From Fusicatenibacter saccharivorans (GTDB taxonomy: Bacteria; Bacillota; Clostridia; Lachnospirales; Lachnospiraceae): a DNA stretch of 64,000 bases. The notes beneath the pieces were generated by a model. The model was not told the origin of the DNA. It saw only the letters and a program-made list of their open reading frames with translations, and made no database searches. Where the stretch lies: NCBI RefSeq assembly GCF_015557635.1, contig NZ_JADNOP010000009.1, positions 52,535-116,534 on the forward strand. The letters are read 5' to 3'. Numbering within the stretch: the first letter of the stretch is position 1; each line of letters begins with the position of its first letter. The translations under genes and the position numbers were made by a program. Below are positions 26,514-35,183 of this stretch, in pieces.

Positions 26514-26555
26514 TTTATTTTTTCCTATATCCTCCGTTTTTCTTCAAAAACCGCA

Positions 26556-26602
26556 GAAAAATCCGGTTTCCGGGCGAATTCTGCTCCCGAAACCGGATTT
26601 TC
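26556..26602. terminator. Terminator downstream of the EF-G paralogue
   Basis: AAAAATCCGGTTTC (26557-26570) pairs with GAAACCGGATTTT (26589-26601), followed on the minus strand by T's. Confidence 0.8.
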
Positions 26603-26631
26603 TCTGTTTTATCACACTATTTTATAAAGCT

Positions 26632-28722
26632 TTATTCTTCTGCTTTTTCAACCTTCGAAGCTCTTGCCTCAATCTCTTTTGCCTGGATATCGGACGGAGC
26701 CTGCTCATATCTCGCAAACTCATAGGAGAAATCACCGCTTCCGCCTGTCATGGAGCGGAGTGTTGTGCCGTATCCGTAGATCTCAAGTTCCGGAACATCA
26801 GCCTCGATAATCGTATGGCCCTTGTGATCCGGGTTCATGCCGAGCACACGGCCGCGGCGTTTATTGAGATCGCCCATGATATCGCCGGTGTATTTATCGT
26901 CTACCGTGATCTTCATCGAAACGATCGGCTCAAGGAGAACCGGGGATGCTTCCATAAAGCCTTTCTTGAACGCCTGGATCGCTGCGGTCTTGAATGCCAT
27001 CTCGGAGGAGTCTACCGGATGATAAGAACCATCATACAGAACGGCTTTGACGCCGACTACCGGATAAGCAGCCAGAGGGCCTTTCTGTACGGCTTCCTGG
27101 ATACCTTTTTCAACAGCCGGGAAGTAGTTCTTCGGAACGGCGCCGCCGACAACTTCCTGCTCGAAAACGTATGGTTTCTCGAGATCTCCGGAAGCGGAGA
27201 AGCGCATTTTTACATGACCGTACTGGCCGTGGCCGCCGGACTGTTTTTTGTATTTTGCTTCTACATCCGAATTTTTGCGGATCGTCTCGCGGAAGGCTAC
27301 CTTCGGACGGGACAGCTCTACTTCTACTTTGTAGCGCTCCAGCAGCTTGCTGACGATAATATCGATGTGCTGGTCGCCCATGCCGTACAGCAATGTCTGA
27401 TGGTTTGCAGAATCATTGACTGCCTTCATAGTCAGGTCTTCCTGCATCATCTTGGCAAAGGCCTGGGAGATCTTATCTACATCGGCTTTGTTCTTCGGTT
27501 TATATCGTTTTGCGGTGTACGGAGTCGAAACATCCGGTTTTCCGTAGCGGACCTGATTGTTCTTTGTCGCAAGGGAATCGCCGGTTCTTGCATCGCCGAG
27601 TTTTGCGATGGCACCGATATCTCCTGCATGAAGCTCCGGTACTTCGATCGGCTTGGAGCCTTCGAGCACGTACAGCTTGCTCAGTTTTTCTTCGGATTCC
27701 TGATCTACATTATAGAGCACATCATCGCTTTTAATAACGCCGGAGCAAACCTTAATCATTGAATATTTTCCAAGGAACGGATCCACGATCGTCTTGAAAA
27801 TGGTCGCGCTCTTCGGTTTCGCAAAGTCGTAATTTGCCTCGAAAATTTCGTTCGTATCGAGATTGATGCCGGCACACGGACGGGTGGACGGATCCGGGAA
27901 GTATCCGCAGATATCATCCAGAAGGTTCGATACGCCCTGCAGGTTCACCGGAGAGCCCATGCATACCGGAACGATGGTGCCGTCTCCTACGTTCATGGCA
28001 AGCGCTGCGGAAATCTCTGCTACCGAGAACTCTTCTCCGCCAAAGTAGCGGTCCATAAACTCTTCACTTGTTTCTGCCACGGATTCCATCAGGGTTTCAC
28101 GGTACTTCTCCAGATATTCTACGGAGTAATCCGGAATCGGGCATTCTTCTTTTTTATCTTTTTCGATATATCTGCGGCCTTTGTTCTTTACAATATTGAT
28201 ATATCCTACAAATTTACCGTTTTCACGCAGAGGCATATGAAGCGGTGCGATTCGTTTTCCGTACAGTTCGGTGAGCTGCTCAACGACTTCTCGGTAGCTG
28301 ACATCGTCCTGATCCATTTCCGTTACGAAGATCATACGCGGAAGATTGTATTTCTCGCAGAGTTCCCATGCTTTCTGGGTTCCGACCTGCACGCCGGCCT
28401 TTCCGGATACCACGATTACAGCGGCATCTGCTGCGGAAGCGGCTTCCTGTGCTTCTCCTACGAAATCAAACATTCCAGGAGTATCCAGAACATTGATCTT
28501 ATTTTTTCCCCATACGACCGGGACAAGCGTTGTGGAAATAGAGCATTTGCGCTTGATTTCTTCTTTGTCAAAATCGCTGACGGTATTTCCGTCTGTCACT
28601 TTTCCGAGACGGTTTGTCATACCGGAAAGATAAGCCATAGCTTCGGTCAGACTTGTCTTTCCGGAGCCGCTGTGCCCCAGCAGCACCACATTTCTGATTC
28701 GGTCAGTTCTAAAAACGTCCAT
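26632..28722 (-). CDS. Elongation factor G paralogue (EF-G2-like GTPase)
   Basis: This 696-residue translational GTPase has the EF-G domain order: G domain to about 275, then domains II-V. The P-loop is GHSGSGKTSL rather than the GHIDAGKT of canonical EF-G, and switch II is DTPGMFDFVGE. The guanine-specificity motif, normally NKxD and TKxD in EF-G2 proteins, reads TEMD (FVTEMDQDD). It is thus a paralogue rather than the main translocase. It may act in ribosome rescue or recycling; the exact role is unknown. GGGAGG precedes the ATG, and it has its own promoter and terminator. Confidence 0.85.
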   Translation of the reverse strand: MDVFRTDRIRNVVLLGHSGSGKTSLTEAMAYLSGMTNRLGKVTDGNTVSDFDKEEIKRKCSISTTLVPVVWGKNKINVLDTPGMFDFVGEAQEAASAADAAVIVVSGKAGVQVGTQKAWELCEKYNLPRMIFVTEMDQDDVSYREVVEQLTELYGKRIAPLHMPLRENGKFVGYINIVKNKGRRYIEKDKKEECPIPDYSVEYLEKYRETLMESVAETSEEFMDRYFGGEEFSVAEISAALAMNVGDGTIVPVCMGSPVNLQGVSNLLDDICGYFPDPSTRPCAGINLDTNEIFEANYDFAKPKSATIFKTIVDPFLGKYSMIKVCSGVIKSDDVLYNVDQESEEKLSKLYVLEGSKPIEVPELHAGDIGAIAKLGDARTGDSLATKNNQVRYGKPDVSTPYTAKRYKPKNKADVDKISQAFAKMMQEDLTMKAVNDSANHQTLLYGMGDQHIDIIVSKLLERYKVEVELSRPKVAFRETIRKNSDVEAKYKKQSGGHGQYGHVKMRFSASGDLEKPYVFEQEVVGGAVPKNYFPAVEKGIQEAVQKGPLAAYPVVGVKAVLYDGSYHPVDSSEMAFKTAAIQAFKKGFMEASPVLLEPIVSMKITVDDKYTGDIMGDLNKRRGRVLGMNPDHKGHTIIEADVPELEIYGYGTTLRSMTGGSGDFSYEFARYEQAPSDIQAKEIEARASKVEKAEE

Positions 28723-28830
28723 ATATAATACCTCCCATGTAAGTAAATTTGCAGATTGTAAGGCCGCTCTTATTCGCCTTTCTGCTTTTTATCAAGATTC
28801 ACGTCTTCCGTTCCTCTTATCATAGTCACT

Positions 28831-28859
28831 ATTCTACTAAAGTTTTTGCTTTTTTGCAA
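28831..28859 (-). promoter_or_regulatory. Promoter of the EF-G paralogue
   Basis: Minus-strand TTGCAA (28859-28854) and TAGAAT (28836-28831) are 17 bases apart, about 110 bp before the gene. Confidence 0.6.
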
Positions 28860-29040
28860 GTATATTATTCATATTTCATAATATATTTCTGAATTTTTAA
28901 ATTTTATATGTATTTTAGCTGGTTATTCTGCCTTTCTTCCGCTTTTCTGTCTGGCTTTTCTGTGGAATCTGCCGGATTTTACAAAGCAAGCAAAATTGCT
29001 GCCTTCCAAAAATGCTTTGTCACTTTAAAGCAAGAAATCT

Positions 29041-29069
29041 TTGACATTTGATTTCAGATGCTTTACAAT
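29041..29069 (+). promoter_or_regulatory. tyrA-aroA promoter
   Basis: TTGACA (29041-29046) and TACAAT (29064-29069) are 17 bases apart, 52 bp before tyrA. Confidence 0.75.
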
Positions 29070-29120
29070 GTCTTTTATACGATTTACCTACGAAAATTGT
29101 CAGAAAGGACTACTTGAATT

Positions 29121-30233
29121 ATGTGTGATACATCCGAAAAAATCTGTATCGGCTTTATCGGCCTTGGCCTCATCGGCGGCTCCATTGCAAAAACCCTCAG
29201 AAAGGTTCACCCGGAGTATAAACTGATGGCCTACTGCCGCACCAAAGCGACGATCGAAGAGGCAATTCAGGAAGGCGTGATTGATATCGCGCTGGAAGAA
29301 CGGGACGACCGCTTTGCCGACTGTGACTATATCTTCTTATGTGCTCCTGTCAGCACCAACATCTCCTATCTTCCGTTCGTGAAAGGCATCGCAAAACCGG
29401 GCTGTATCATCACAGACGTCGGAAGTGTAAAAGGAGAAATCCATCAGGCGGTTGAGACCCTCGGCATGACGCACCAGTTTATCGGCGGCCATCCGATGGC
29501 AGGCTCCGAAAAGACGGGATATTCCAGCGCCACCGATTACCTGCTGGAAAATGCTTACTATATGATTACACCCGGACCAGATGTTGAGATCGCGACAGTT
29601 TCCGCTTTCGTTGATCTTGTCCAGTCCTTAAAGGCGATCCCGATGGTTTTAACATACGAAGAGCACGACTACATCACCGCAGGTGTCAGTCATCTGCCGC
29701 ATATCGTTGCCGCTACCCTGGTCAATGCACTCGCATCCCTGGACACACCGGAAGAGCAGATGAAAACCGTTGCTGCAGGCGGCTTCAAGGACATCACCCG
29801 CATCGCTTCCTCCTCCCCGGAGGTATGGCAGCAGATCTGTCTCTCAAACCAGAAGCAGCTCTCGAATGTGCTGGATTCCTATATCCGCCTTCTCGTCCAG
29901 GCAAAGTATCTGGTCGATAACAAAAAGGGGCACGAGCTCTACAATATGTTTGAAAGTTCCCGCGAATACCGGAATTCCATGGAAGATTCTTCCTATGGAC
30001 CGACAAAGAAAGAATACGTCGTTTACTGCGACCTGCTCGATGAAGCCGGCGGAATCGCAGCCGTTACAACAATTCTTGCCATCAACCAGATCAGTATTAA
30101 AAATATCGGCATTACGCATAACCGCGAGTTCGAAGAGGGTGCTCTCCGCATTGAATTTTATGAAGAGCAGGCAGGCATTCTTGCCCGGAAGGTCTTAAAA
30201 GACCATGGCTATACCATTCATATCCGCAATTAA
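29121..30233 (+). CDS. tyrA: Prephenate dehydrogenase with ACT domain
   Basis: The 370-residue enzyme oxidises prephenate to 4-hydroxyphenylpyruvate for tyrosine. The NAD site is GFIGLGLIGGSIAKTL (residues 11-26), and GGHPMAGSEKTGY is the conserved prephenate-binding segment. A C-terminal ACT domain (about 300-370, AGGIAAVTTILAINQISIKN) suggests feedback by an aromatic amino acid. AAAGGA lies upstream of the ATG. aroA follows 34 bases later on the same transcript. Confidence 0.95.
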   Translation: MCDTSEKICIGFIGLGLIGGSIAKTLRKVHPEYKLMAYCRTKATIEEAIQEGVIDIALEERDDRFADCDYIFLCAPVSTNISYLPFVKGIAKPGCIITDVGSVKGEIHQAVETLGMTHQFIGGHPMAGSEKTGYSSATDYLLENAYYMITPGPDVEIATVSAFVDLVQSLKAIPMVLTYEEHDYITAGVSHLPHIVAATLVNALASLDTPEEQMKTVAAGGFKDITRIASSSPEVWQQICLSNQKQLSNVLDSYIRLLVQAKYLVDNKKGHELYNMFESSREYRNSMEDSSYGPTKKEYVVYCDLLDEAGGIAAVTTILAINQISIKNIGITHNREFEEGALRIEFYEEQAGILARKVLKDHGYTIHIRN

Positions 30234-30267
30234 AAGCGCGTATATCTTGACAGGAGGAAGTTACGTT

Positions 30268-31551
30268 ATGCAGTTCCAGAAAGCAGTACGTCCTCTGCGC
30301 GGAGAAATCTCCGTGCCGGGCGATAAATCCATTTCCCACCGCGCCGTCATGTTCGGTGCCATTTCAGAGGGAACCACAGAAGTCACAAACTTTTTACAGG
30401 GTGCCGACTGTCTCTCCACCATCTCCTGCTTCCGCAGTATGGGCATTGAGATCGAGAACACGCCGGAGCGCATCCTCGTTCATGGAAAAGGCCTGCACGG
30501 GCTTTCGGCTCCGTCCGCCGTTCTCGACTGCGGAAACAGCGGAACAACGACACGCCTGATCTCCGGCATTCTTTCCGGCCAGAACTTTTCCAGTACACTG
30601 ACCGGTGACACCTCCATTCAGAAACGGCCGATGGGACGCATCATCAATCCGCTGACCCAAATGGGCGCTTCCATCCGCAGTATTCCGGAAAATGGCTGTG
30701 CGCCGCTTGCGATCAACGGCCATCCGCTCCACGCCATCTCCTATCTTTCGCCAGTCGCATCCGCACAGGTCAAATCGTGTGTCCTGCTTGCCGGACTGTA
30801 TGCTGACGGAAAAACAAGCGTTACCGAACCGGCTCTTTCCAGAAACCATACGGAGCTGATGCTGAAATTCTTCGGCGCCGACGTTGCCTCCGAAGGGCTG
30901 ACCGCATCGGTTCTTCCGGACCCGGCTCTCCATGGAAATCTCGTCCGTGTGCCGGGAGATATTTCCTCCGCCGCCTACTTCATCGCCGCCGCGCTGATAG
31001 TTCCAGGCTCTGAGGTGCTCCTGAAAAATGTCGGCATCAACCCGACCCGCGACGGTATGCTCCGCGTCTGCCGCGCCATGGGTGCTGACATCACACTTCT
31101 GAATGAGCAGAACTCCGGCGGAGAACCGGTTGCAGACCTTCTCGTGCGCTATACGCCGTCTCTTTCCGGCACTGTCATCGAGGGCGAACTGATCCCGACC
31201 CTGATCGATGAAATCCCGATCATCGCGGTTCTTGCCGCCACAGCGAACGGTACAACCGTGATCCGGAATGCGGAGGAGCTGAAAGTCAAAGAATCGAACC
31301 GTCTTGATATCATGGTAAACGAACTCACCGCGATGGGTGTTTCCCTGGAAGGCACGGACGACGGCATGATCATTGAGGGCGGAAAACCGTTCCACGGCGC
31401 CCAAATCGACAGCCGCCTCGACCACCGCATTGCGATGTCGTTTGCAATCGCTTCGCTTGCCGCAGAGACACCGACGGAAATCCTGCGCGCCGGCTGTGTG
31501 GATATCTCGTATCCGACATTCTACCAGGATCTGGCACGGCTGCAGGCATAA
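30268..31551 (+). CDS. aroA: 3-phosphoshikimate 1-carboxyvinyltransferase (EPSP synthase)
   Basis: The 427-residue enzyme joins shikimate 3-phosphate and PEP in the shikimate pathway. The family signatures SVPGDKSISHRAVMFG, DCGNSGTTTRLISGIL and ELKVKESNRLDIM are intact. I chose the ATG at 30268 because AGGAGGAAG precedes it. It is coupled with tyrA, so the operon serves aromatic amino acid synthesis. Confidence 0.96.
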   Translation: MQFQKAVRPLRGEISVPGDKSISHRAVMFGAISEGTTEVTNFLQGADCLSTISCFRSMGIEIENTPERILVHGKGLHGLSAPSAVLDCGNSGTTTRLISGILSGQNFSSTLTGDTSIQKRPMGRIINPLTQMGASIRSIPENGCAPLAINGHPLHAISYLSPVASAQVKSCVLLAGLYADGKTSVTEPALSRNHTELMLKFFGADVASEGLTASVLPDPALHGNLVRVPGDISSAAYFIAAALIVPGSEVLLKNVGINPTRDGMLRVCRAMGADITLLNEQNSGGEPVADLLVRYTPSLSGTVIEGELIPTLIDEIPIIAVLAATANGTTVIRNAEELKVKESNRLDIMVNELTAMGVSLEGTDDGMIIEGGKPFHGAQIDSRLDHRIAMSFAIASLAAETPTEILRAGCVDISYPTFYQDLARLQA

Positions 31552-31565
31552 AAAACGTTTAAACA

Positions 31566-31611
31566 AAATGGATTGTGAAGATCATTTCCTCACAATCCAT
31601 TTTTTTGCTTT
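31566..31611. terminator. Bidirectional terminator between aroA and psd
   Basis: AAATGGATTGTGA (31567-31579) pairs with TCACAATCCATTT (31590-31602), followed by TTTTT on the plus strand and by TTTGTTT on the minus strand. Confidence 0.85.
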
Positions 31612-31617
31612 TATTTA

Positions 31618-31702
31618 CGCGGGCAACAAGCCAAAGTCCGTGCTTGCACGAGACCTTGGTGACTGCCGCGATAACTCGAGAAACTCGCGGAGCGTGTTTC
31701 TC
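31618..31702 (-). other. Structured element between the end of psd and its terminator
   Basis: The 85 bases fold well on the minus strand. GAGAAACACGC/GCGAGTTTCTC (31702-31678) is a hairpin that overlaps the psd stop codon. CCAAGGTC-T-CGTGC-AA-GCACG-GACTTTGG (31659-31631) forms a 13-pair hairpin with one G-U and one bulge. It is enclosed by CGCGGCA/TGCCCGCG (31670-31664 with 31625-31618). No gene explains it. It may be a 3'-UTR structure or a copy of a dispersed repeat; I have an impression of similar sequence in related genomes but cannot verify it. Confidence 0.55.
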
Positions 31703-32615
31703 ATAGTTCTGTTCTTCCGGCCGTTCCAACCGTTTCTCCCTGCCGTACCCGCGTTTCGATTCCAAGCCGCGAATAATTCCAGATCCGTTTTTCCGGCACT
31801 GCGCTTCCCTTCTGTGCCAGAACGATCACTGTCGAACCACCGAAGGCAAAATAGCCTTTCTCTTCGCCGCGCTGTACACGTCTCGCCGCTCCGGCATTTT
31901 CATTGACAATCTTTCCGACCATCATCGCGCCGACCTCCATCTGCAGCAGTGTGCCGAAATTTGCGGACTGCAGCAGCGTGTAGGTTCTCGTATTTTCTTT
32001 ATAGATCGGGCAAAAATCATTCGCCGCCGGATTGACCGTGTGGAGCACACCCTCAATCCGCCGTTCCGTCGAGCAGACGCCGTCATCCACAAAGAGATAC
32101 CGGTGATAATCGTCCACGGAAAGCCGAAACAGAAATAACGTTCCGCCCTCATACCGTTTTGCCAGCTTCCGGTCGCGCAGAAGCTGTTCCAGCGTATATT
32201 CTGTGTTCTTGATCTCAAACTTCCCGTTCTCATGAATCGGATAAACCGTAAGCCGCGCATCACACGGGCTGATAAAATCCTGCGGCGCATTGGAAAACGG
32301 ACGTGCATCCATTTTCAGCTTCCGCACAAAGAAATCATTGAACGAGATAAACTGCTTTGCGGTACATTCCTTCAGTGAAATATGATTTTTCTTTACAAAC
32401 GGTGCAACCAGCGGCACCGATAAGCGGCTTTCCAGAAAGCAGCCTGCCACACGAGATACAAATGACTGAACCAGCGGCTTCATCGCGGCTCTTCCGGCGG
32501 TATGGCTGTACATCATGTGCAGAAAACGGTCCTGCAGATCATTTTCCTCGCGGATCAGATCAAGCTTTGGATGATTTTTCCCCTGTTTTCGGTAAGGATA
32601 AGCGCAGAGTCTCAA
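31701..32615 (-). CDS. psd: Phosphatidylserine decarboxylase
   Basis: The 304-residue proenzyme makes phosphatidylethanolamine from phosphatidylserine. The self-cleavage site that generates the pyruvoyl group is GGST in YFAFGGSTVIVL (about residue 255). SFNDFFVRKL and the His of VDDYHRYLF also fit the family. It begins at a TTG whose bases overlap the pssA stop (TTGA), with GGGAGGAAG 8 bases upstream. It is the last gene of the phospholipid operon. Confidence 0.92.
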   Translation of the reverse strand: MRLCAYPYRKQGKNHPKLDLIREENDLQDRFLHMMYSHTAGRAAMKPLVQSFVSRVAGCFLESRLSVPLVAPFVKKNHISLKECTAKQFISFNDFFVRKLKMDARPFSNAPQDFISPCDARLTVYPIHENGKFEIKNTEYTLEQLLRDRKLAKRYEGGTLFLFRLSVDDYHRYLFVDDGVCSTERRIEGVLHTVNPAANDFCPIYKENTRTYTLLQSANFGTLLQMEVGAMMVGKIVNENAGAARRVQRGEEKGYFAFGGSTVIVLAQKGSAVPEKRIWNYSRLGIETRVRQGETVGTAGRTEL

Positions 32616-33247
32616 ATCGTTCTTCCTCCCTTCCAGATCAGAAGTCCGCGGAGCACAGCCACTCCAACGACCGCCACCAGCACAGCAAGCTCTTTATTCG
32701 TCGGCTTGCGGAAGCGGAAATCCGTGATAAACAGAACGCCGACCGCCAGCACCAGCAGATGCAGCCAGATCAGAAAGTATCCGCGGCAGAGCGGTGCAAA
32801 GACGAACAGCAGCGGCAGAGCTACTGACATCGAGGTAATCGGCAGTCCCTGGTAATATTTCCGGTTCTCCGAAGTTTCATTCTGACGTTTCTCTTCCATC
32901 ACGTTAAAATATCCCAGACGGATCACGCCCGCAAGACCGTAGAAAATAAGAATCGGAATGCTGTAAAAATGTGTCATGCCAAGCTCATAGCAGAGCACGA
33001 TCGGAAAGACGCCGAAACAGACCACATCGCAGAGCGAATCGATCTGAATGCCGAACCGCTTTTCATCTTCGGTCCTGTTTTTCTTCGTCCGCGCAATTTT
33101 TCCATCGAACATATCGCACAGTCCGGAAAAAGCAAGACAAAAAATCGCCCAGTTAAAGTGTCCCCGCGTTGCAAGAAAAATGCCGCTGATGGACGATGCA
33201 AAGCTGATATATGTTAATATTACGGTATAATCATAGAACCCTATCAT
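32612..33247 (-). CDS. pssA: CDP-diacylglycerol-serine O-phosphatidyltransferase
   Basis: The 211-residue membrane enzyme has the CDP-alcohol phosphotransferase signature CDMFDGKIAR followed by FGIQIDSLCD. About six hydrophobic segments follow. Pairing with psd makes phosphatidylserine synthesis the likely reaction. I chose MIGFYDYTVI at 33247, with GAGGGGG upstream; it lies inside the end of the preceding gene (17-base overlap). Confidence 0.9.
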   Translation of the reverse strand: MIGFYDYTVILTYISFASSISGIFLATRGHFNWAIFCLAFSGLCDMFDGKIARTKKNRTEDEKRFGIQIDSLCDVVCFGVFPIVLCYELGMTHFYSIPILIFYGLAGVIRLGYFNVMEEKRQNETSENRKYYQGLPITSMSVALPLLFVFAPLCRGYFLIWLHLLVLAVGVLFITDFRFRKPTNKELAVLVAVVGVAVLRGLLIWKGGRTI

Positions 33248-34292
33248 ATGTAGTTCCCCCTCTTTTTTCTCTTTTCGTATTCCCGATCGTAAGCTGTGCG
33301 ACGATGGTAAAGACTGCACTCACCAGCAGCTCCCCGTAGTAGCCGAGCCCTCTGGAAAGCACCATTGCCGGAAGAAGCAGCGCGCTTCCAAAGACCGGCG
33401 GGAAAATTTTCAGGAACAGTGTCTCGCTGATTCCCATTCCTCCCGGAAGCGGCAGCATGTCAACCGATACGGAAATGACCGCCTGCAGCAGCACAATGGT
33501 GATAAAGGAAATGCCTGATAAATGGAAGGCGCGGTATACAAACCATGTTGCTGCAAATAAAGCAAACCTCTGTGCAAAGGTAATCGCAAGGACATTGACC
33601 AGCACCATTTTGTGGGTGCCAAGATACACTGCCGTATTCTGGTAGACTTCCATGGAAGCTTCCAGTTTTTTCAGGCGGCTTTCTTTTCGTTTCATCAAAT
33701 GCAGTTTTTCCACGATTTTCAGTCCAAAAACCAGAATCGTCCGCGCAAGCGCCGGATGAAAAACCAGAATAAGCATGGCTGTGACACAGAAGACATTCAG
33801 ACCGATTCCCAGATAGAAAACCGGAAGGATTTCCGTCAGATACCGGTGCAGGAAGCCCTGTCCGAACAGAACAAGCCCAAGTCCCACCACGACCAGCACC
33901 GCTTTGTAAGTGATCGTGACGATCATCAGAATCACCGTTGATACCGGAAGAGATATTTTCTCCTTTTTCATATAGTAGAGCTGCATCGGCTGGCCGCCGC
34001 TTGCGGACGGTGTGATACAGCTGAAAAAGAATCCGACGGAAGAAAACAGAAAACACGTCCGCCTCTTCACCGGAATCTGGAAGGAATGCATCATGTACCA
34101 GATGATGATCGATTCTCCCCAGATAAAAAACACGACACAGAACAGTCCCGGCAGCAGCCACCGCACATCTGCTCGCCGCATTGCTTCCATCATTGCGCCA
34201 AGGTCTTCGCCGTGGAAAACACCGTATATCGTCAACGCAAAAATCACAACGAGAAAAACAGTATTCACGATCATTTTTTTCTTACTCTGCAC
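33231..34292 (-). CDS. Lysylphosphatidylglycerol synthase TM-region (UPF0104) family membrane protein
   Basis: This 353-residue protein has about eight membrane segments and matches the flippase-like membrane domain of MprF (UPF0104), without the lysyl-transferase part. Conserved features are TPSASGGQPMQLYYM (about residue 95) and DMLPLPGGMGISE (about 285). Its neighbours make and modify phospholipids, so lipid transport or lipid-linked glycan handling is likely, but the substrate is unknown. It overlaps both neighbours, so the operon is tightly coupled. Confidence 0.85.
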   Translation of the reverse strand: MQSKKKMIVNTVFLVVIFALTIYGVFHGEDLGAMMEAMRRADVRWLLPGLFCVVFFIWGESIIIWYMMHSFQIPVKRRTCFLFSSVGFFFSCITPSASGGQPMQLYYMKKEKISLPVSTVILMIVTITYKAVLVVVGLGLVLFGQGFLHRYLTEILPVFYLGIGLNVFCVTAMLILVFHPALARTILVFGLKIVEKLHLMKRKESRLKKLEASMEVYQNTAVYLGTHKMVLVNVLAITFAQRFALFAATWFVYRAFHLSGISFITIVLLQAVISVSVDMLPLPGGMGISETLFLKIFPPVFGSALLLPAMVLSRGLGYYGELLVSAVFTIVAQLTIGNTKREKRGGTTYDRVL

Positions 34293-34956
34293 GGCGTTTC
34301 CACCTCCTTCGTTCCAATATCATGCCATACCATGCACCAAGATGCGTGCGTCCCGCGATCTGCCACGTCACTTCTGCCAGAAGCGCTCCGCCAATCACAT
34401 CTGCAATCACATGCTGCTTTGTTGTCAGCGTAGAGACAAACACGGCAAGTGCCGCCCAGAAAGAGAACCGCTGATACCAGCGCGGAATCTCCCGTCTGCT
34501 GCGGACTGCGATATAGCAGAACCAGCTGTTCAGGCAGTGAATCGATGGGAACAAATTGTCCGCCGCATCCATCTGGTAGAGCAAGGCAAGCATCTGATTC
34601 CAGAATCCCTGTTCCGGGATCGACGGCCTTACGTTCGTTGTCGGCAGCAGCAGATAAAATGCCATACAGACAAGCCGCGCCAGAACATCTGCTGCAAAGA
34701 ACCGCCAGACAAATTCTTTCTCTCTGCTTGCGGCAATCAGATAATTTACAATCCAGACCAGATAACAGCCAAAATAAATCACGATCGTCCACGGGATCAC
34801 CGGGATCTGCTGGTCCAGCATCGTTTCTATATTGTAATGTTTCCACGAACTGGTAAACGGCCGCGTTCCAAAATAAGCGATAAAATTCGCTGTCAGCGTC
34901 AGAATTAGCGGCAGGATACCATAGCATGGAAACTTTCTTCTCTCGTCTCTCTTCAA
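34282..34956 (-). CDS. PAP2-superfamily membrane phosphatase
   Basis: The 224-residue membrane protein has the PAP2 phosphatase motifs: RPSIPEQG, then PSIHCLNSW, then TTKQHVIADVIGGALL. The catalytic histidines of motifs 2 and 3 are present. It could dephosphorylate phosphatidate or a polyprenyl lipid, or act as a phosphotransferase of the inositol-phosphorylceramide-synthase kind. It starts at a TTG with GGGAGG 8 bases upstream and leads the operon to psd. Confidence 0.82.
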   Translation of the reverse strand: MKRDERRKFPCYGILPLILTLTANFIAYFGTRPFTSSWKHYNIETMLDQQIPVIPWTIVIYFGCYLVWIVNYLIAASREKEFVWRFFAADVLARLVCMAFYLLLPTTNVRPSIPEQGFWNQMLALLYQMDAADNLFPSIHCLNSWFCYIAVRSRREIPRWYQRFSFWAALAVFVSTLTTKQHVIADVIGGALLAEVTWQIAGRTHLGAWYGMILERRRWKRRAE

Positions 34957-34987
34957 AATCCGTCCTCCCTTGTCTCAAACACGTATC

Positions 34988-35016
34988 AGTATACGCAAAA
35001 ACATTCCCTGACACAA
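34988..35016 (-). promoter_or_regulatory. Promoter of the phospholipid operon
   Basis: Minus-strand TTGTGT (35016-35011) and TATACT (34993-34988) are 17 bases apart, 32 bases before the first gene. Confidence 0.6.
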
Positions 35017-35101
35017 CCCAGTTCCGCTCGTTTTCAGAAACCTTAATAAAATCTTCTGTTTTTCGGCAGGGAAAAAGAAAGATTTAGAAGATTCGCTGGA
35101 C

Positions 35102-35149
35102 AAAAAACGACCATATAGGGCTTCGCTGTGTTCCTATATGGTCGTTTTC
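35102..35149 (-). terminator. queA terminator
   Basis: Minus-strand AAAACGACCATATAGG (35148-35133) and CCTATATGGTCGTTTT (35119-35104) form a perfect stem followed by TTG. Confidence 0.88.
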
Positions 35150-35183
35150 TTTCAGCATCGTATTTTTGTCATAAACGAATTTT

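Larger units (their letters stand above)
28723..29120. other. Intergenic region between the EF-G paralogue and tyrA
   Basis: These 398 bases hold two divergent promoters (28831-28859 minus, 29041-29069 plus) separated by AT-rich DNA. I found no gene, riboswitch or strong hairpin here. Confidence 0.6.
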
